6,991 nucleotides of DNA, from contig CAYSAG010000281.1 of the NCBI GenBank assembly GCA_964428935.1, forward strand, positions 1 through 6,991, given 5' to 3'. Made by a program: the position numbers and the translations under genes. Source of the DNA: JAADHY01 sp964428935. GTDB taxonomy: Bacteria > Planctomycetota > Planctomycetia > Planctomycetales > Planctomycetaceae. Under the pieces are notes generated by a model. It worked only from the letters and a program-made list of their open reading frames with translations, did not search any database and was not told where the DNA came from. Positions 4,114-6,991 of this stretch are shown here, one piece after another; the stretch's first letter is position 1; every line of letters begins with the position of its first letter.

Positions 4114-6867
4114 TCACTGGCCGTCCGACCGCAGGCCGTCTTGGCCCGGAACCAGCTCGACCAGGACCAAGTCGAGCGGCTCGACGGTCAGCTCGAACCG
4201 CAGCTCGCTGTGACGGCGTGCCGGCCCCAGCACGCTCACTTCTCGGACCGACGCGGGTGTGTCCGAGCGTGTCAGCGGTGTCAGGTCCAACGCCACCGAC
4301 TGCCGTTTCCGCTCGGCGTTGACCAGCACCACTCCCACGCGGCCGTCCGGCAGGCTCCAGACCGAATGCCACAAGGTCGGCACGACCTGCTCGTACGACC
4401 GACCGCGAACGGAAATCGACAGCCGCCGGGTCGGCACCGACAGCTCCAACGGCCGCAGCATTTTTCCCTCGACCAGGTACGGCCGAGCGAACGTCCGGTA
4501 GCCGACCACACAGTTCTGGAACAGTTTCAGCAGCCAGTCTCGCGTCTCCGGCCGCTCCAGTCGCAAGTTCTGAGGCGGCACCAAGCCCGGCATGACCCCA
4601 ATGGCGAAGCCCTTGGCGACGCTGTACCAGGGCCGGCCGGCCGACTTCCAGGGGTAGAAGGCCGCCCAACAGACGACGCTGTCGTGGTAGAGGTAAAGGA
4701 ACAGCGGCACCGAGCGGGTTCCGGGCGGCACCACGGGCCACTCGCGTGTAATGCCGAACGGCCGAGTCTGGCAAAGGTTCAACCACGGAATGTACAGTTC
4801 GTTCGGCTCTTCCATGGACAGCATGAAGTTCGGGTCCAGCGGCCGACAGACCTTGCAAATTCGGTCGTACAAATCGGCCAGAGCCAGGTGGACCCAACGA
4901 CCGTGCCCCGGCGGGTGTCCGTGGTGTTTGGCCCAGCAGACGGCGGCCGAGTACGCCCCGCTGACCTCCTGGTCGAAGTGAATGACCGAGTAGCCGTGCC
5001 GCACGAAGTACTCGGCCAGGTCGACCACCGTCTTCTTGGCGAATTCCGTCGCTCGACACAGTTCCGCCCACTTCTGTCCGTGCCAGTCGTTGGGGCGGTC
5101 GGCCACGTGGACCACGGGCTGGCCGTCCGGACCGTGGACCACCCACGGCCGCACTTCGCGGTCGAACCGGTCTTGGCTGGAGTACGGTTCTCCTTCCGGC
5201 GTCGTCCGTTCAATCGTCCACCGGTAGCCCGACAACATGACCATGCTCAGGCCACCCAGGCTTCGAGCCACCTCGGCCGACTGCCGAAAGGTCTGCTCGT
5301 CCGGCCACGGAGGAAGGTACTCCTGCCCACACCACTCGCCGTAGCGTTCGAAGCCTCGGTTGTTCGCCAGCACGGACAGGCCGAAACGCTGGGTGTAGTC
5401 TTGCAAGAACGCCTTCAGACGCGAGGTGTCGCCCGGCGGGGTGAGCCGGCGCGGGTTGTAAAACGTGACCAGTCCGCCTCGGCGCAGCCACTCGGGCACG
5501 TCGGGACGAGTGGCCAATTTGGGTTGAGCCCACGGTTGGGCTTGAGCCCAACGGCGGTAGATTTCGGCCGCGTCGTACCACGTCGTCGTTTGGTACGGCG
5601 GCGCGGCGGCAAAGGGGCCCACCACCACGGGGTACGTCAGACGCAAGTCCTTGCCGGGAAGGATCGGCGCCAGGTGCGTCACCGAAAGGGTCAAGTGAAA
5701 ACGACCGCTGACGGCAAACACCTTGGGGTAGCCGTCCGGGTCGTGCGTGGCCAGGTACAAACCGGCCTCCGGGTCGCAGAAGGCCATGACTTGGCAGGAG
5801 AGCGGGCCGGGGTAGGTTTCGGCAAGCGGCGTTTCGCGCTCGCCGAACACCGTGGCCGGCGAGTCGACGACCATGCCGTCGAAGACGGGGTAGAGCAGCA
5901 CGTCGTCGTCGCTGGAACGGCCGAGCGTGAGCGGAGCGGTGACAATGGGAAACCGCAGTTTGGTCACGGCCGCCTGAGAGCGGTTTTGCACGGCGGCCCG
6001 ACACGCCAGCAGGCCGGTCGCCGGGTCCGGCCGGTAGCTCAACTCCACGACCAACTCGGGGTGCTCGAACGTGAACTGCCAGCCTCCGCCGGGCAGCTGC
6101 TGCCGCTGCACCCTTCGCGCCTCACGAGACGAGACACGCCGCTCCCGGCCGTTCTCGACCAACGTCACTTCGTAAGCCGCCGGCTGCAGAGCCGGCTCGA
6201 CCAGCACCCGGCCCGTGGGTCGGTGCGTCAGCCGGCCCAAGGCTCCGTTGGCGAACAGCTCCAACCGCCACTGCTCCGTTTCAATGACCGGGCCGTCCGG
6301 ACGGACCGACCCTGGGTCGAACGGTTCAATGCGAACGTCGTCCAGCCACACGGTGCCTTCAGCCTCGCCCAGGAAGAAGTCCACCTTGGCAAACGGCTGG
6401 TCGACCTTCTTCGCTCGGAAAGGCAGCGCGTACGGTTGCCACTGCCGGCTGAGCGGCACGGTTTCGCGCAAGCCCAACGAGGGCCAAGGCCGGTTGCGAG
6501 CCAACAGGCAAACCCGAATCGACGTCTCCTGCTCGGCCCGAGCCCAAAACCGCAGGACGTACGCCCCGCCCGGCGTCAGAGCCGACGTTGGAAACGAGTG
6601 CATGAGTTGCAAGTGGTGAGGTGCTCCGTTGACGAGCACGGTCAGGCGTCCCACCTTTCCGCCGCCTGGTCGCCCCGAAGGGACCACACGAAACTCCGCC
6701 TTGGCCCCTTCCTGCTGCGACAGGCTCCACCCCGCTCGACCTTGCTCGAAGTCGCCGTTCGACAGCACCTGAGCCGACGACGGCCACGGCTGACCCAGCA
6801 GTCCGCACAGACACACGGCCAGCCCCACGACGGCCGGCCCGAGTTTCCACGTTCGTGCCTCGTTCAT
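4114..6867 (-). CDS. Secreted DUF6259-like glycosidase with N-terminal carbohydrate-binding-like module
   Basis: A 917-residue protein. ATG 6867 is chosen because AAGGAG lies nine bases upstream and a clear signal peptide starts there: charged start, hydrophobic core GPAVVGLAVCLCGLLG, likely cleavage after SSA (A32/Q33). The frame is open to 6972, but that extension would precede the signal peptide. Residues about 34-182 resemble a galactose-binding jelly-roll module (start LSNGDFEQG, end VWLDDVRIEP). A beta-rich region (about 195-420) includes YPVFDGMVV and GLYLATHDPDGYPKVF, recalled as typical of DUF6259 glycosidase-like proteins. A probable TIM barrel follows (about 455-770) with YSVIHFDQ (D632) and LSMEEPNELY (E686, E687, E690), then a C-terminal beta domain (about 800-910). 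D632 and one of the glutamates are plausible catalytic acids, by analogy only. It probably acts outside the cytoplasm on a polysaccharide; the substrate is unknown. The family name is from memory of motifs, not a search. Confidence 0.8.
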   Translation of the reverse strand: MNEARTWKLGPAVVGLAVCLCGLLGQPWPSSAQVLSNGDFEQGRAGWSLSQQEGAKAEFRVVPSGRPGGGKVGRLTVLVNGAPHHLQLMHSFPTSALTPGGAYVLRFWARAEQETSIRVCLLARNRPWPSLGLRETVPLSRQWQPYALPFRAKKVDQPFAKVDFFLGEAEGTVWLDDVRIEPFDPGSVRPDGPVIETEQWRLELFANGALGRLTHRPTGRVLVEPALQPAAYEVTLVENGRERRVSSREARRVQRQQLPGGGWQFTFEHPELVVELSYRPDPATGLLACRAAVQNRSQAAVTKLRFPIVTAPLTLGRSSDDDVLLYPVFDGMVVDSPATVFGERETPLAETYPGPLSCQVMAFCDPEAGLYLATHDPDGYPKVFAVSGRFHLTLSVTHLAPILPGKDLRLTYPVVVGPFAAAPPYQTTTWYDAAEIYRRWAQAQPWAQPKLATRPDVPEWLRRGGLVTFYNPRRLTPPGDTSRLKAFLQDYTQRFGLSVLANNRGFERYGEWCGQEYLPPWPDEQTFRQSAEVARSLGGLSMVMLSGYRWTIERTTPEGEPYSSQDRFDREVRPWVVHGPDGQPVVHVADRPNDWHGQKWAELCRATEFAKKTVVDLAEYFVRHGYSVIHFDQEVSGAYSAAVCWAKHHGHPPGHGRWVHLALADLYDRICKVCRPLDPNFMLSMEEPNELYIPWLNLCQTRPFGITREWPVVPPGTRSVPLFLYLYHDSVVCWAAFYPWKSAGRPWYSVAKGFAIGVMPGLVPPQNLRLERPETRDWLLKLFQNCVVGYRTFARPYLVEGKMLRPLELSVPTRRLSISVRGRSYEQVVPTLWHSVWSLPDGRVGVVLVNAERKRQSVALDLTPLTRSDTPASVREVSVLGPARRHSELRFELTVEPLDLVLVELVPGQDGLRSDGQ

Positions 6868-6876
6868 TCGTTCGTG

Positions 6877-6882
6877 CTCCTT
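6877..6882 (-). promoter_or_regulatory. Ribosome binding site of the glycosidase gene
   Basis: On the minus strand AAGGAG is followed by nine bases (CACGAACGA) and then ATG 6867. It is a strong Shine-Dalgarno match and decides the start in favour of the signal-peptide-bearing form rather than the longer open frame. Confidence 0.65.
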
Positions 6883-6960
6883 TTCTTGTTTCCGTTGCCG
6901 GTTGTTTTTAGCGGGACCACGTGAGGAGTGAAACCCTTTGGGCGCCGAGGCGGCGGTCCG

Positions 6961-6981
6961 GGGCGGCCACAAGGGCCGCCC
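6961..6981. repeat. Perfect hairpin, possible dispersed repeat
   Basis: GGGCGGCC (6961-6968) and GGCCGCCC (6974-6981) form a perfect 8-bp stem around the loop ACAAG. No T run follows on either strand, so it is a poor match to a classical terminator. It lies about 95 bases upstream of the glycosidase ATG. It resembles short GC-rich palindromes that are often dispersed in intergenic regions, although only one copy is in this window. Confidence 0.6.
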
Positions 6982-6991
6982 TCAACGAGTC

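Noticed and set aside
4081..6924. A 947-codon plus-strand open frame opposite the glycosidase gene
   Set aside because: It is exactly in codon register with the sense gene, is rich in Arg, His, Gln and Val with no domain motifs, and is explained by the absence of TTA/CTA/TCA sense codons. The minus-strand frame has a signal peptide, a ribosome binding site and domain structure.
6868..6972. N-terminal extension of the glycosidase frame to ATG 6972
   Set aside because: It would bury the signal peptide behind 35 hydrophilic residues and read through the hairpin at 6961-6972. ATG 6867 has AAGGAG at a good distance.

Overview
This is a GC-rich window with five supportable protein-coding genes, flanked and separated by non-coding DNA. 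The best guess for the source is a member of the Planctomycetota. The reasons are the response regulator with an excisionase-type HTH at its N-terminus, the large secreted DUF6259-like glycosidase with an N-terminal carbohydrate-binding-like module, the mostly short operons, and the GC-rich hairpin repeats between genes. This assignment is inference; no rRNA or other phylogenetic marker is present.

Layout, left to right. Bases 1-163 are a compound intergenic repeat: two copies of a multi-hairpin element separated by a 21-base-period tandem repeat. A plus-strand gene (244-861) encodes a membrane-anchored thermonuclease-fold nuclease. After a 269-base gap holding a good sigma-70-like promoter come two plus-strand genes: an HTH-receiver response regulator (1131-1730) and, after 328 non-coding bases, a soluble histidine kinase (2059-2778). 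They probably form a two-component pair. The strand then switches. A DHH/DHHA1 phosphoesterase (complement 2797-3843) converges on the kinase with only 18 bases between the stop codons. Upstream of it on the same strand lies a 917-residue secreted glycosidase-like protein (complement 4114-6867). A perfect 8-bp-stem hairpin (6961-6981) sits near the right edge, upstream of that gene.

How the genes work together: only the kinase and regulator have an evident functional link. The kinase has no sensor domain, so it must receive its signal from a partner or from the cytoplasm. The nuclease and the glycosidase both act outside the cytoplasm, on nucleic acid and probably on carbohydrate. The DHH enzyme is probably a cytoplasmic housekeeping enzyme degrading short oligonucleotides or pAp. 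No mobile element, CRISPR array, tRNA or rRNA gene is visible. I found no convincing new multi-gene system. The points most worth a second look are the left-end repeat with alternative stems, the reversed-order response regulator with its soluble kinase, and the uncharacterised secreted glycosidase.
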